In this document: positions 51,642 to 60,447 of the stretch, one piece after another
Layout: the number at the start of each line of letters is the position of its first letter
Numbering within the stretch: position 1 is the stretch's first letter
NCBI GenBank assembly: GCA_963725155.1
Contig: CAVRXU010000008.1
Location: forward strand, 1,054,001-1,118,000
Direction: 5' to 3'
Origin: DATDAH01 sp963725155
GTDB lineage: Bacteria > Actinomycetota > Acidimicrobiia > Acidimicrobiales > DATDAH01
DNA length: 64,000 nt
The notes under the pieces: generated by a model
The model's database searches: none
The model's input: only the letters and a program-made list of their open reading frames with translations
What the model was told of the DNA's origin: nothing
Position numbers and translations under genes: made by a program

Positions 51642-52633
51642 ACCTCAAGAGCCATCTCCTGCTTGTTCCCGAACAGCCCCTGCGGGCGGAACACCATGAG
51701 CAGGGCCAGACCGAGGCCGACGAGCATGAACCGGACCTGGCCGACCTGCACGCCGTCCATGATGTGGTTGATCCCCAGGAACCGGTTGTCCACCGCCTCG
51801 CGCAGGAAGTTGTCGGTCAGCGACAGGAGCATCCAGAAGAAGATCGAGCCCACGATCGGGGTCCAGACCCGGCCCAGGCCCCCGAGGATCAACGCCGTGT
51901 AGAGGAAGAAGGTGATCGGCGGGGAGTAGGAGTCGGGCTGGACGGTCTGGGTGCCGATGGCCAGGACCATGCCGCCGAGGCCACCCATGACGCCGCCGAT
52001 GATGAGGCTCTGCACCTTGTAGCCGTAGGCGTTCTTGCCGAGGGCCCGAGCCGCGTCCTCGTCCTCCCGGACCGAGCGCACGACGCGGCCCCACGGGGCC
52101 CGCATGAGGGCGAAGGTGATCAGGGTGACGACCAGGACGATGACCCAGCCGATGAGGATGAGCCACAGTTGCTCGCCGAAGAACCGGAACGGCCCGAATC
52201 CGTACTTGATCTGGGGGTCGAACGGGTTCCACGAGTAGAAGCCCCGGGAGAAGCCGTTGATGCCGTTGGAGCCCCCGGAGAAGTCGCGCAGGGACACCGA
52301 GCGCATGACCGTGCGGATGATCTCGGACGCGGCGATGGTCACTATCGCCAGGTAGTCGGCGCGGAGGCGCAGGGCGGGCAGGCCGAGCACGAGGGCCAGG
52401 CCGATGCAGCACAGGATCCCGACGATCAATGCCACCACCGGGTTCCAGCCGTAGTAGGTGATGCTGATGCCCACGCCGTAGGCCCCGATGGCCATGAAGC
52501 CGACCTGGCCGAAGTTGAGCAGGCCGGTGAAGCCGAACTGGATGTTCAGCCCCATGGCCGCGATGGCGAACACCGCGGCTTCCCGACTGACGCCGGCGCG
52601 AACTGCGTTCGAGACGATGTCGCCCCAGTCCAT
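51638..52633 (-). CDS. livM: Branched-chain amino acid ABC permease LivM
   Basis: A 331-residue permease with about ten helices. MGLNIQFGFTGLLNFGQVGFM is the LivM hallmark, and the EAA-like coupling region is RAPWGRVVRSVREDEDAARALG. ATG 52633 follows livH by nine bases, and the end overlaps livG. It forms the channel with LivH. Confidence 0.92.
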   Translation of the reverse strand: MDWGDIVSNAVRAGVSREAAVFAIAAMGLNIQFGFTGLLNFGQVGFMAIGAYGVGISITYYGWNPVVALIVGILCCIGLALVLGLPALRLRADYLAIVTIAASEIIRTVMRSVSLRDFSGGSNGINGFSRGFYSWNPFDPQIKYGFGPFRFFGEQLWLILIGWVIVLVVTLITFALMRAPWGRVVRSVREDEDAARALGKNAYGYKVQSLIIGGVMGGLGGMVLAIGTQTVQPDSYSPPITFFLYTALILGGLGRVWTPIVGSIFFWMLLSLTDNFLREAVDNRFLGINHIMDGVQVGQVRFMLVGLGLALLMVFRPQGLFGNKQEMALEV

Positions 52634-52642
52634 GCCGCCCCC

Positions 52643-53962
52643 TCAGCCGATCCGCTCGCGTTGCCCGAAGATGCCCTGAGGGCGCACGACCAGGATCAGG
52701 ATCAGGAGGGTCAGGGCGCTCACGTTCTTCAGCTCCGGTGAGATCCAGAGGGTCGAGACCTGGATGATGATGCCCACGAGCAGGCTCCCGATGAAGGCCC
52801 CGAACGCCGTCCCGAGGCCGCCCAGGGTCACCCCGGCGAACATCAGCAGCAGCAGCTTGAAGCCGAACTGCCAGTCGACCAGCTCGTTGGTGGCGAAGAG
52901 GACACCGCCCAGGGTGGCCAACGAGGCGCCGGCCCCCCAGACGACCAGGATCACCCGGTTCACGTCGATGCCCGACGAACGGGCCAGGTCGGGGTTGTCG
53001 GCCACGGCGCGGATGGCCTTGCCGATGCGGGTCCCGATGAGGACCAGGCCGACCAGGGTCAGGACCACGATCGACAGCCCGATGGCCCAGAGGTCCTTGG
53101 GCACGATGGTGACGGGGCCGAACTCGTAGGGCACCTGCACCGAGTAGTCGTGGAACGCCTTCGGGCGTCCCCGGAACACGTACAGGATGAGGTACCGGAA
53201 GAGCAGGGACAGACCGATGCTGATGACCAGCATGGCGATGAGGCTGGTGCCCCGCTTGCGCAACGGCCTCCAGACGCCCGCGTCGAAGCCGGCACCGACA
53301 CCGAACATGAGGATGATCCCGAGGAACGTCGCCAGCGGGAGCCAAATCCCCCAGTCGTTGAGGTACCAGACGATGACCGTGCCCAAGACGACGATCTCGC
53401 CGTGGGAGAAGTTGGTGAGGCCTGTCGTGCCGAAGATGAGCGAGAGGCCGATGGCCATCATGGCCAGCACCAGGCCGAACTTGATGCCCTCCACCGTCAG
53501 TTGGAGGAACTGGTCGAAGCGGCTGGACTCGTTCCGGGAGCTGACCGCGCCCTCCTCCTGGAGGGCGAAGAGGACCCGCTGGGTCTCCTGCGGGCTGACC
53601 TGGACGGTCCGCGTCAGCGTGTCGGGATCGACCAGCTCGACCCCGTCGGGCACGGTCGAGGGATCGATGGTCACGCCGTACTCGCCCGGGCCCGGCACCT
53701 CGAGCAGGAACAGCCCGTCGTCGTCGGTCACCCCCTCGCCGATGACCTCGTCCCCGACACCGGTCACGGTGAAGGCGACGTCCACAGCCGGGGTCTCGAC
53801 GGCATCGGGGCCCTCGCCCACGTCGTAGCTGAGGGTGGCGGAGACGGCCGTAGCCCGCGTCGCGGCGTCGTCCCCGGCGTCCTGGGCTGATGCCGACGGG
53901 GCCAGGACGGCCAATCCGCAGACGACGACGATCGCGGGGACTACCACCGCCCGGATGCGCAA
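52643..53962 (-). CDS. livH: LivH-type permease with extracytoplasmic N-terminal domain
   Basis: About 439 residues from TTG 53962 (TTG 54037 is also open). The first 26 residues form a cleavable-looking signal (LAVLAPSASA). Residues about 40-145 form a beta-rich domain: DVAFTVTGVGDEVIGEG, then DDDGLFLLEVPGPGEYGVTI, which is prealbumin or Cna-B-like. The LivH permease proper starts near 150 (GIKFGLVLAMMAIGLSLIFG), with GLTNFSHGEIVVLG and a coupling segment GKAIRAVADNPDLARSSGI. Ordinary LivH is about 290-300 residues. It heads the livHMGF unit. Confidence 0.82.
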   Translation of the reverse strand: MRIRAVVVPAIVVVCGLAVLAPSASAQDAGDDAATRATAVSATLSYDVGEGPDAVETPAVDVAFTVTGVGDEVIGEGVTDDDGLFLLEVPGPGEYGVTIDPSTVPDGVELVDPDTLTRTVQVSPQETQRVLFALQEEGAVSSRNESSRFDQFLQLTVEGIKFGLVLAMMAIGLSLIFGTTGLTNFSHGEIVVLGTVIVWYLNDWGIWLPLATFLGIILMFGVGAGFDAGVWRPLRKRGTSLIAMLVISIGLSLLFRYLILYVFRGRPKAFHDYSVQVPYEFGPVTIVPKDLWAIGLSIVVLTLVGLVLIGTRIGKAIRAVADNPDLARSSGIDVNRVILVVWGAGASLATLGGVLFATNELVDWQFGFKLLLLMFAGVTLGGLGTAFGAFIGSLLVGIIIQVSTLWISPELKNVSALTLLILILVVRPQGIFGQRERIG

Positions 53963-54060
53963 CGTCCCTGTCGTCTCCCCTCGGCCCACCGGTCCGGTGG
54001 AAAGACGGGAGTCTAGAGAACCCCCCGAAGCGCGCAAGTTACACCACGATCAACCGAGGT

Positions 54061-54744
54061 TCAGGTGAGGCCGAGGTCCGCGACCAGGTCTTCGACGGGG
54101 GTCACCAGGCCGGTGAAGAAGGGCCCGAACTCGGCGTACACGGCTGAGGCCTCGTCGAAGCGCATCGTGTAGACGACCTCTTTCAGGTCGTCGGGATGCA
54201 CCGCGAACAGGGTCACGCCCCACTCGAAGTCATCGAGCCCGGTCGAACCGGTGATGACCTGCAGGACGCGCCCCGCGAACTTCCGGCCGGACGTGCCGTG
54301 CTCGAGCATCAGCTCCTTGCGCCGGTCGTAGGGCTCGGTGAACCAGTTCTGGTCCGGGAGCCGCTTCTTGGACATGGGGTAGAAGCACCACGCCGGCTTC
54401 CCCTCGGGCGGCAGCTGAGGGTGCAGGCGGGGGGTCTTCATCTCCTCGGGCATGCCCTGGGCGTACTCGCTGACCTCGGTGAGGGAGACGTAGGAGTCCA
54501 CGATCTCGAGGCCGGCGGCCTGGAGGTCGGTCTGGAAGCGGCGCTGGCGGCGGAGCTCGTCGCCGAGGACCATGAAGGCCAGATCGGCCTTGTGGCCGAG
54601 GACGGCGACGGGGACGACCTGGTCGCCCTCCCCCTCGGCCGCTTTCACCGCGGCGATGACGGCCTGGGCGTCGGTGGCGGGCGACGGCTTGCAGAAGAGA
54701 TGGAGCACGCCCCACCCGACCTGGGGGCTCAGCGGTTCGGCCAT
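54061..54744 (-). CDS. hemQ: Coproheme decarboxylase (HemQ, chlorite dismutase family)
   Basis: A 227-residue protein of the HemQ group, which converts coproheme III to heme B in the Gram-positive-type pathway. YVSLTEVSEY contains the conserved catalytic tyrosine region, and MLEHGTSGRKF supplies the proximal His. TGSTGLDDFEWGVTLF matches the family C-terminus. ATG 54744 is preferred; upstream sequence is the intergenic region shared with the flippase-glycosyltransferase gene. Heme made here feeds the oxidase and succinate dehydrogenase. Confidence 0.9.
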   Translation of the reverse strand: MAEPLSPQVGWGVLHLFCKPSPATDAQAVIAAVKAAEGEGDQVVPVAVLGHKADLAFMVLGDELRRQRRFQTDLQAAGLEIVDSYVSLTEVSEYAQGMPEEMKTPRLHPQLPPEGKPAWCFYPMSKKRLPDQNWFTEPYDRRKELMLEHGTSGRKFAGRVLQVITGSTGLDDFEWGVTLFAVHPDDLKEVVYTMRFDEASAVYAEFGPFFTGLVTPVEDLVADLGLT

Positions 54745-54784
54745 GGCCCCACTGTACGAGCGGGCTGGCCCCCCTGACCCAACC

Positions 54785-54806
54785 TGTGTAAAGGTAGCTT
54801 TACACA
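54785..54806. promoter_or_regulatory. 22-bp palindromic operator overlapping a start codon
   Basis: TGTGTAAAG (54785-54793) and CTTTACACA (54798-54806) are perfect inverted arms around GTAG; the last A is the first base of the ATG. The sequence is AT-rich against its surroundings. It lies in the 61-base gap between the divergent hemQ and flippase genes and could bind a repressor for one or both. TAGCTT at 54795 could be a -10 box of a leaderless transcript. Confidence 0.65.
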
Positions 54807-56434
54807 TGCCGTCAACCCGTCTCGTGCCCCAGGAGCACCGTGGTCGCTGGGTGGCCTTCATCGGCCTCGTGACCACCGCGGTCGCCGTCGCGGTCATCGC
54901 CCGCGGGGTCGACGGCCGGGCCGTGGCGGAGGCCTTCCACGCCGCACGGGACCGACCGGTCCCGGTGGCCGTGGCTGTGGCGGCGCTGGCCTCGGCCTTC
55001 GTCGTGCGAGCCTGGGCCTGGCGCCGGGTGCTCCCCGCCCTCTCGCTCGGCCACTCGCTGGCCGGCATCCACCTGGCCTACGGCGCCAACCACGTCCTGC
55101 CCCTGCGCCTGGGGGAGCCCCTCCGCATCGTGAGCGTCGTGCGCCGGGCGGACATCGGCGTCGGGCCGGCCACCGCGTCCACCGTGACCCTGCGAGTCGC
55201 CGACCTGGTGACGCTGGCCGCGCTCGGGGCCGCCGCGGGCGGGACCGTCCTGTGGTCGCTCGCCGGTCCGTGGTTCGCCGTCTCCCTGGCCCTGGCCGCG
55301 GCGGCCGGTGGCGCGGCGTGGTGGTGGCTGCGCCGGGCCGTCAAGGGCGGCGCCGATGTCCGTCTCCCGACCCTGTCCGTTCTCGCCGCCACCGGGTCGG
55401 CCTGGCTGCTCGAGGCCGTGCTGGTGATGGAGGGGGCGCACCTGGTCGGACTCTCCATCGGCTACCAACAGGCCCTCCTGGTCACCGCCACCACCGTGTG
55501 CGCCCAGGTCGCCGCCGTCGCCCCCAGCGGCCTCGGCACGTTCGAGGCCGCCGGCACCGCCACCTTCGTGGCCCTCGGCTACGGCGCCGCCGAGGGCCTG
55601 GCCGCCACTGTCGTGGTCCACGCCATCAGCACCGCCTACTCGCTGTTCGCCGGCGGGACGGCGGTCTTCTGGCCCGCGCCCAGCCTGGCTGGGCGGCTCC
55701 GCCTGGCCCGGGTCGACGAGCCACCCGCTCCGGTGGCCACCGCGCCGGGCGACGGTGGGGTGCTGCTCTTCCTGCCCGCCCACGACGAGGCGGCCACCGT
55801 GGCTGAGGTCGTGGCCCGGGTCCCCACCACCGTCCACGGGCGGGCGGTGGACTGCCTGGTCATCGACGACGGCAGCCGCGACGCGACCGCTGCCCTCGCC
55901 AAGGCGGCCGGGGCCGAGATCCGCCGCCACGACCGCAACCTGGGCCTGGGGGCCACCGTCCGGGAGGGATTGGCCGAGGGTCGCCGCCGGGGGGCGGGCG
56001 CCGTGGTCTTCTGCGACGCCGACGACGAGTACGACCCCGCCGACCTCGGCGCCATGGTCGCCCCGATCCTCGCCGGTGACGCCGACTACGTGGTCGGTGA
56101 CCGCTTCGGCCACGGCCACCCCGACATGCAGCCCCACCGCTGGATCGGCAACCGCCTGCTCACCACCCTGACCTCGTTCGTGGCCCGTCGACCCCTGGCC
56201 GACGCCCAGTCCGGGTACCGGGCCCTGTCCCCGGCGGCGGCGGCCGAGGCCGAGATCGTCCACGACTACAACTACGCCCAGGTCCTGACCTTGGACCTGC
56301 TGGCCAAGGGCTACCGGTACGCCGAAGTCCCCATCGCCTACCGCCGCCGCCGCCGGGGCCATTCCTTCATCAAGCCCGTCGGCTACGTCCGCAAGGTCGT
56401 CCCCGCCGTCTACCGCGAGCTCAACCAGGTCTGA
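54806..56434 (+). CDS. UPF0104 flippase-like and GT2 glycosyltransferase fusion
   Basis: A 542-residue protein of two parts. Residues about 1-300 form a UPF0104/LPG-synthase-type membrane domain of about eight helices (YGANHVLPLRLGEPLR and VAPSGLGTFEAAG are family motifs). Residues about 318-535 are a GT2 domain of the dolichyl-phosphate mannosyltransferase kind, with DDGS at 354-357 and the metal motif DAD at 404-406. The fusion suggests sugar transfer to a polyprenyl lipid coupled with its movement across the membrane. ATG 54806 lies inside a palindrome, so translation may be leaderless. Confidence 0.83.
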   Translation: MPSTRLVPQEHRGRWVAFIGLVTTAVAVAVIARGVDGRAVAEAFHAARDRPVPVAVAVAALASAFVVRAWAWRRVLPALSLGHSLAGIHLAYGANHVLPLRLGEPLRIVSVVRRADIGVGPATASTVTLRVADLVTLAALGAAAGGTVLWSLAGPWFAVSLALAAAAGGAAWWWLRRAVKGGADVRLPTLSVLAATGSAWLLEAVLVMEGAHLVGLSIGYQQALLVTATTVCAQVAAVAPSGLGTFEAAGTATFVALGYGAAEGLAATVVVHAISTAYSLFAGGTAVFWPAPSLAGRLRLARVDEPPAPVATAPGDGGVLLFLPAHDEAATVAEVVARVPTTVHGRAVDCLVIDDGSRDATAALAKAAGAEIRRHDRNLGLGATVREGLAEGRRRGAGAVVFCDADDEYDPADLGAMVAPILAGDADYVVGDRFGHGHPDMQPHRWIGNRLLTTLTSFVARRPLADAQSGYRALSPAAAAEAEIVHDYNYAQVLTLDLLAKGYRYAEVPIAYRRRRRGHSFIKPVGYVRKVVPAVYRELNQV

Positions 56435-56438
56435 CCGC

Positions 56439-56492
56439 CCGTTCTGGTTGCACCTCCCCGCGGTCCACCGCGGCCGGGTGCAGCCAGAACGG
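56439..56492. terminator. Bidirectional terminator hairpin
   Basis: The 54-nt structure has outer arms of 16 bases (56439-56454 with 56477-56492, one G-U pair) and an inner CCGCGG/CCGCGG stem with loop TCCA. It fills the whole gap between the convergent flippase-glycosyltransferase gene and the FtsH-like gene. Confidence 0.8.
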
Positions 56493-58901
56493 TCAGGTGG
56501 GGGGTGGGGTGGCGGGCCAGGAGGGGGCGCCGGTGCTCACCGGGCGGTGGCCGTTGGTCAGCTCGGGGAGACCGGCGGCGACCGCGGCGTGGTCCCGGTG
56601 GGCCGTCATGGCCATCTCGTGGTAGCGCTCCAGCACCTCGGCGGACGACTCGTCGTGGTACACCCGTCCGTCGACCAGGGGACCTTCGGTCCCTTCGACG
56701 ACGGCGACGACGTCCTCGCCGGCGAGGGTCTTGTACTGCTCCAGGGCGTGGGCCACGGCCAGGATCTCGTGCCGGTTCTGGCGGACCAGCGCGATGGTCT
56801 CGTCCAGGATGCGGCCGAGGTTCTCCTCGATGCGGAGGCCCAGGGCCGCGTTCTTGATCAGCTCGCGCTCGTGCTCGTCGTCGCCTGCCGGTCGGCCGCC
56901 GCTGCCGACGCCGAACTGGTGGGTCACGCCGTGGTTGGCCACCGTCGAGCCCATGCCCCAGTAGCCCTCCATCATGGTGGCCAGCGTGGTGGCGCCGGCC
57001 AGGTCCGAGGACACGCCCGATGAGCTGTCCCCGCCGAAGAACTCCCGCTCGCCGGCCAGGGACGCCAGGGAGACCTTGATGTCGGCCTCGTACTCCGAGC
57101 GCCACCGGGTGAACTGGTCCTCGGGCCGGATCGAGCTGACCATGCCCAGGTAGCTGCCGCCCTTCTCGATGGTGGCCAGGTCGATGTGGAGGTGCTTGCG
57201 CTCGCGGTAGGCGATGACCGCGTGGCAGGCCTCGTGCACGGCGATGGCGTGGCGTTCGCGCTGGATGTACTCCACGTCCTCGGGTGGGCCGAGATCCTTC
57301 AGTTGCTTGGCCTCGAGCACGTCGCGCCAGGTGATGGCGTCCCGTCCGTTGCGGATGGCGACGATCAGCGACTCGTTGACGAGGTCCTTGATGGTGGCCC
57401 CCGTGGCGTACGGGGTCATCGTCGACAGCTTCTCCATCTGTTCGTCGGTGAGCTCGTGCTCGACCTTGTCGAAGTAGCCGACATAGGTACGCCGGCGCCC
57501 TTCCTTGGACGGATAGCCGACCTTGTAGATGCGGTCGATGCGCCCGGGCCGGAGCAGGGCCTCGTCGAGGGCCTCGGGCATGTTCGTGGCCATCATGACC
57601 ATGATCCGGTACTTCGGTGGCGGCTTGGGGCGCAGGCCGACCAACCGACGTCCGTAGCGGTTGACGACGCCCCGGGGCTTCTTCAGCCCGGAGATCTCGG
57701 TCAGCAGGGCCTGCAGCGTGCCCATGCCGCCCCCGCCCATGCCGCCCATGATGATCCCGTCCCGCTTCGGGCCGTCCTCGGTGGCGGGGCCGAGTGACTG
57801 GCGCAGCACCGCCTCCTGACCGGCCGGCGACAACCACCGCTGATGGTCGTGCCAAGGCGCAGGCACGGCCATCCCCTGGCCGCCGAGGGGCCCGGGTGTC
57901 GCCATCCCTCGACTGCCCAGGGAGTCCGCCTCGTCGAAGAACACGATGACGCCGCCGTATCGGAGGGCCAGCTTGCGCAGCTTCCGGAAGAGGGACTTCA
58001 CCTTCAGGACGCCGACTCCCATGAACATCTGGATGAAGGCCCCGGGGTCGACGAAGACGAACGGCTTGCCGGTCTCGCCCGCGACGGCCTCGGCCATCAG
58101 GGTCTTGCCCGTGCCCGGCGGGCCCCACAGCAGGATCCCGCCGGGGACGTAGCCGCCCTTCTCCTCGATGCTCTCGGGGTTCTCGAGGAAGAGCATGCTC
58201 TCCCGGACCCTGGCCAGCACGGCGTCCTGGCCCCAGACGTCGTCCAGCCGGGTCTCGATGTCGTCCGGGTAGTAGACGTCGACCCCGCCGCGGGACAGGA
58301 ACCAGAACAGCGCCCCGAACTGCGAGATCAACAGCAGGGGATAGATCAGGAACTGCGCGAACAGCGGGAGGGCGCTGATCACCCGGGCCGGGAGCTCGAA
58401 GAGCGCGGTCACCGGCGAGACGTCGAAGATCGCCCCGAGCACGATGCTCAAGAGGGCCAGGAAGGCCAGGAACTTGACCACCCGGGCCATCCGGAAGCGA
58501 TTCCAGTCGTTGTAGCGGGAGGCCCGGCGCTCGAAGCGTCCGAACACGCCCTCGGCCCAGAAGTGGTGATACCCGGGCCAGGACTCGGCCAACAGGAAGT
58601 GGGCCTGGCGGATCGCCTCCAGCCCGATCAGGGCCAAGACCCACCACTTGGACTCGAACGTGCGGTTGAGGGCGTCCTGGAACGGCAGGATCGGGTTGTC
58701 CGCCATGTCGGACCACACGAAGAACCAGAAGAGGGCGACGAGCAGCAACAGGAACTTGACGCGGTCCCACAACGCCATGGGCTTGCGGGTCGGGCGGTCG
58801 GCGTCCCGCACCCGGGACAGCACTCCGGGCTCGGGCAGGCCGTCCTTGCGCACCGACGGGCTGGGCGGGGCGGGGGGTCCGGCAGGGATCTCCGGGGTCA
58901 C
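56493..58901 (-). CDS. FtsH-like AAA+ zinc metalloprotease with extended N-terminus
   Basis: An 802-residue membrane protease. The N-terminal 205 residues hold about four hydrophobic segments (near 48-63, 87-95, 143-160 and 175-200) rather than FtsH's usual two. The AAA+ module has Walker A GPPGTGKT (260-267), a pore loop MFMGVG, Walker B FFDEAD (321-326) and Arg fingers in RPGRIDR. About 70 residues rich in Gly and Met are inserted between Walker B and the sensor Asn440. The protease motif is HEACH (His556, Glu557, His560). It should extract and degrade membrane proteins. A second FtsH elsewhere is expected. GTG 58901 is four bases after the lipoprotein gene. Confidence 0.85.
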   Translation of the reverse strand: MTPEIPAGPPAPPSPSVRKDGLPEPGVLSRVRDADRPTRKPMALWDRVKFLLLLVALFWFFVWSDMADNPILPFQDALNRTFESKWWVLALIGLEAIRQAHFLLAESWPGYHHFWAEGVFGRFERRASRYNDWNRFRMARVVKFLAFLALLSIVLGAIFDVSPVTALFELPARVISALPLFAQFLIYPLLLISQFGALFWFLSRGGVDVYYPDDIETRLDDVWGQDAVLARVRESMLFLENPESIEEKGGYVPGGILLWGPPGTGKTLMAEAVAGETGKPFVFVDPGAFIQMFMGVGVLKVKSLFRKLRKLALRYGGVIVFFDEADSLGSRGMATPGPLGGQGMAVPAPWHDHQRWLSPAGQEAVLRQSLGPATEDGPKRDGIIMGGMGGGGMGTLQALLTEISGLKKPRGVVNRYGRRLVGLRPKPPPKYRIMVMMATNMPEALDEALLRPGRIDRIYKVGYPSKEGRRRTYVGYFDKVEHELTDEQMEKLSTMTPYATGATIKDLVNESLIVAIRNGRDAITWRDVLEAKQLKDLGPPEDVEYIQRERHAIAVHEACHAVIAYRERKHLHIDLATIEKGGSYLGMVSSIRPEDQFTRWRSEYEADIKVSLASLAGEREFFGGDSSSGVSSDLAGATTLATMMEGYWGMGSTVANHGVTHQFGVGSGGRPAGDDEHERELIKNAALGLRIEENLGRILDETIALVRQNRHEILAVAHALEQYKTLAGEDVVAVVEGTEGPLVDGRVYHDESSAEVLERYHEMAMTAHRDHAAVAAGLPELTNGHRPVSTGAPSWPATPPPT

Positions 58902-58905
58902 GACC

Positions 58906-59565
58906 TCAGTCCTCCTGGTCGATGGTCCACGAGTCGACGATGTCGTCGATCTCGGCGCGACGGTCGGCGTAGCAGTGGGCTTCGCACTTGATGAGCAACC
59001 GGTAGACCTCGGTGGTCTCGGCGTCGACCAGCGCCGTCTGGTCGATGGTCACGACCTGGCCGGGCTCGATCTCGAGGTCGAACACGATCCTTTGGCCGTG
59101 GAAGCCACCGTCGAGGTTGATGTCGTACCCGGCGATCATCTCCAGGGGACCGTCGGCCTCCTGGTTCAGGACGAGCGGGTCAACGGGGGTGTCCGTCTCG
59201 GCCACGTAGCCGGACAGGGCGTAGGTGCGCAGCATCTCCAGGCTGAGCCCGTCCCGCTGGCTGGCGGTCTCGACGGGCTCGACGACGGCGATCCCGACCG
59301 GATCGGCCGGTACCGGCGTCCGGTAGTTGGTCGCCGTCGGCGCCGACGAGCTGTCCACCACCCGGACCCAGTCCAGGGGCACGCCCGGGCGGCCGAGCGT
59401 GCCGTCGTCGGTGTCGACGTCGATCACCGACCAGTCGTCGGGCACCTTGAAGAAGATCCCGGCCTCGTCATTGGACACGTACTCGTAGCCCGAACCCCCG
59501 CATGAGGCCGCGACCAGGCCGAGCGCGGCCACCGCGATCCCCACACCCCTCCGCCTGAGCGACAT
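58906..59565 (-). CDS. Predicted lipoprotein, unknown function
   Basis: A 219-residue exported protein. The signal peptide ends at lipobox LVAASC, and the mature part opens with NDEAGIFFKVPDDWSVID, similar in style to PsbP/LpqN-like small domains. Two Cys near the C-terminus (KCEAHC) may form a disulfide. I do not recognise a function. It is four bases upstream of the FtsH-like gene, so the two are co-transcribed and may be functionally linked at the membrane. Confidence 0.65.
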   Translation of the reverse strand: MSLRRRGVGIAVAALGLVAASCGGSGYEYVSNDEAGIFFKVPDDWSVIDVDTDDGTLGRPGVPLDWVRVVDSSSAPTATNYRTPVPADPVGIAVVEPVETASQRDGLSLEMLRTYALSGYVAETDTPVDPLVLNQEADGPLEMIAGYDINLDGGFHGQRIVFDLEIEPGQVVTIDQTALVDAETTEVYRLLIKCEAHCYADRRAEIDDIVDSWTIDQED

Positions 59566-59610
59566 GGATGTCCAGTGTGCCGGTAATCGCCCGAGAGCGA
59601 CAGTCGAGAC

Positions 59611-60447
59611 CTACGGCGGGCCTTGGACGTATTCCCAGCCGAAGCGGCCCTTGATGCAGAGGTGGCCGCTCGTGACCTCGTGGTCCACGGGGCTGGTGAC
59701 CTTGACGATGCGTTCGTCCTGGACGTGGAGCTCCAGGTTGCAGCCGACGCCGCAGTAGGAGCACACGGTCGTCGTGACGGTCTGCTCCTCGGGCCGCCAG
59801 TCCTCGGCCGCCCGGAGGTCGAACTCGGTCTTGAACTGGAGGGCGTTGGTGGGACAGACACCGATGCAGTTCCCGCAGTAGACGCAGGCCGAGTCGGGCA
59901 GCTCGACGTCGTACTCGGTGGAGATGCGGGCGTCGAAGCCCCGACCGCTGACCGCGATGGCGTAGGTGTGCTGGGCGTCGTCGCCACACGCCTCGACGCA
60001 CTTGTAGCAGAGCACGCACTTCTCGTAGTCCCGGATGTAGAGGCCGTCCTGGACCTTGACCGGCTCTTCGACGCGCTCGACCGGGTGGTCGTCGGTGGCG
60101 TACCGGGACGGGTCGGCGTCGTAGTGCTCGATCCAGCGTCCCAGCCCGTCGGCCTGGGACAGGTCGACTCCCGAGCCGAGGAACTCCAGGACGATCTTGC
60201 GGCTGTGGCGGACGCGCTCGGAGTCGGTGTGGACGACCATGCCGTCCTCGACCGGGCGGGAACAGGCCGGCACCAGGGCCCGGGAGCCCTCGACCTCGAC
60301 CACGCAGACCCGGCACACGTTGACCGGCGTCAGGTTCGGCGCCCAGCAGATGGTGGGCGTGTCGATGGCGGCCTGGGTGCAGGCCCCGAGGATCGTCGTG
60401 CCCTCCTCGACCTCCAGCTCCCGACCGTCGACGGTGAGCCGGATCAT
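59611..60447 (-). CDS. Formate dehydrogenase iron-sulfur subunit (N-terminal half of FdhA as a separate gene)
   Basis: A 278-residue electron-transfer protein. Clusters can be read in order: [2Fe-2S] C34, C45, C48, C62; [4Fe-4S] C144, C147, C150, C154; [4Fe-4S] C188, C191, C194, C198; and C229, C232, C236, C264 (CSYCGVGC ... HLCIKG), which is the Fe4S4 domain that normally opens a molybdopterin oxidoreductase. In ordinary NAD-type FdhA all this precedes the catalytic domain in one chain. Here the protein stops at GWEYVQGPP and the catalytic part is a separate gene upstream. ATG 60447 overlaps fdhB by four bases. Confidence 0.8.
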   Translation of the reverse strand: MIRLTVDGRELEVEEGTTILGACTQAAIDTPTICWAPNLTPVNVCRVCVVEVEGSRALVPACSRPVEDGMVVHTDSERVRHSRKIVLEFLGSGVDLSQADGLGRWIEHYDADPSRYATDDHPVERVEEPVKVQDGLYIRDYEKCVLCYKCVEACGDDAQHTYAIAVSGRGFDARISTEYDVELPDSACVYCGNCIGVCPTNALQFKTEFDLRAAEDWRPEEQTVTTTVCSYCGVGCNLELHVQDERIVKVTSPVDHEVTSGHLCIKGRFGWEYVQGPP

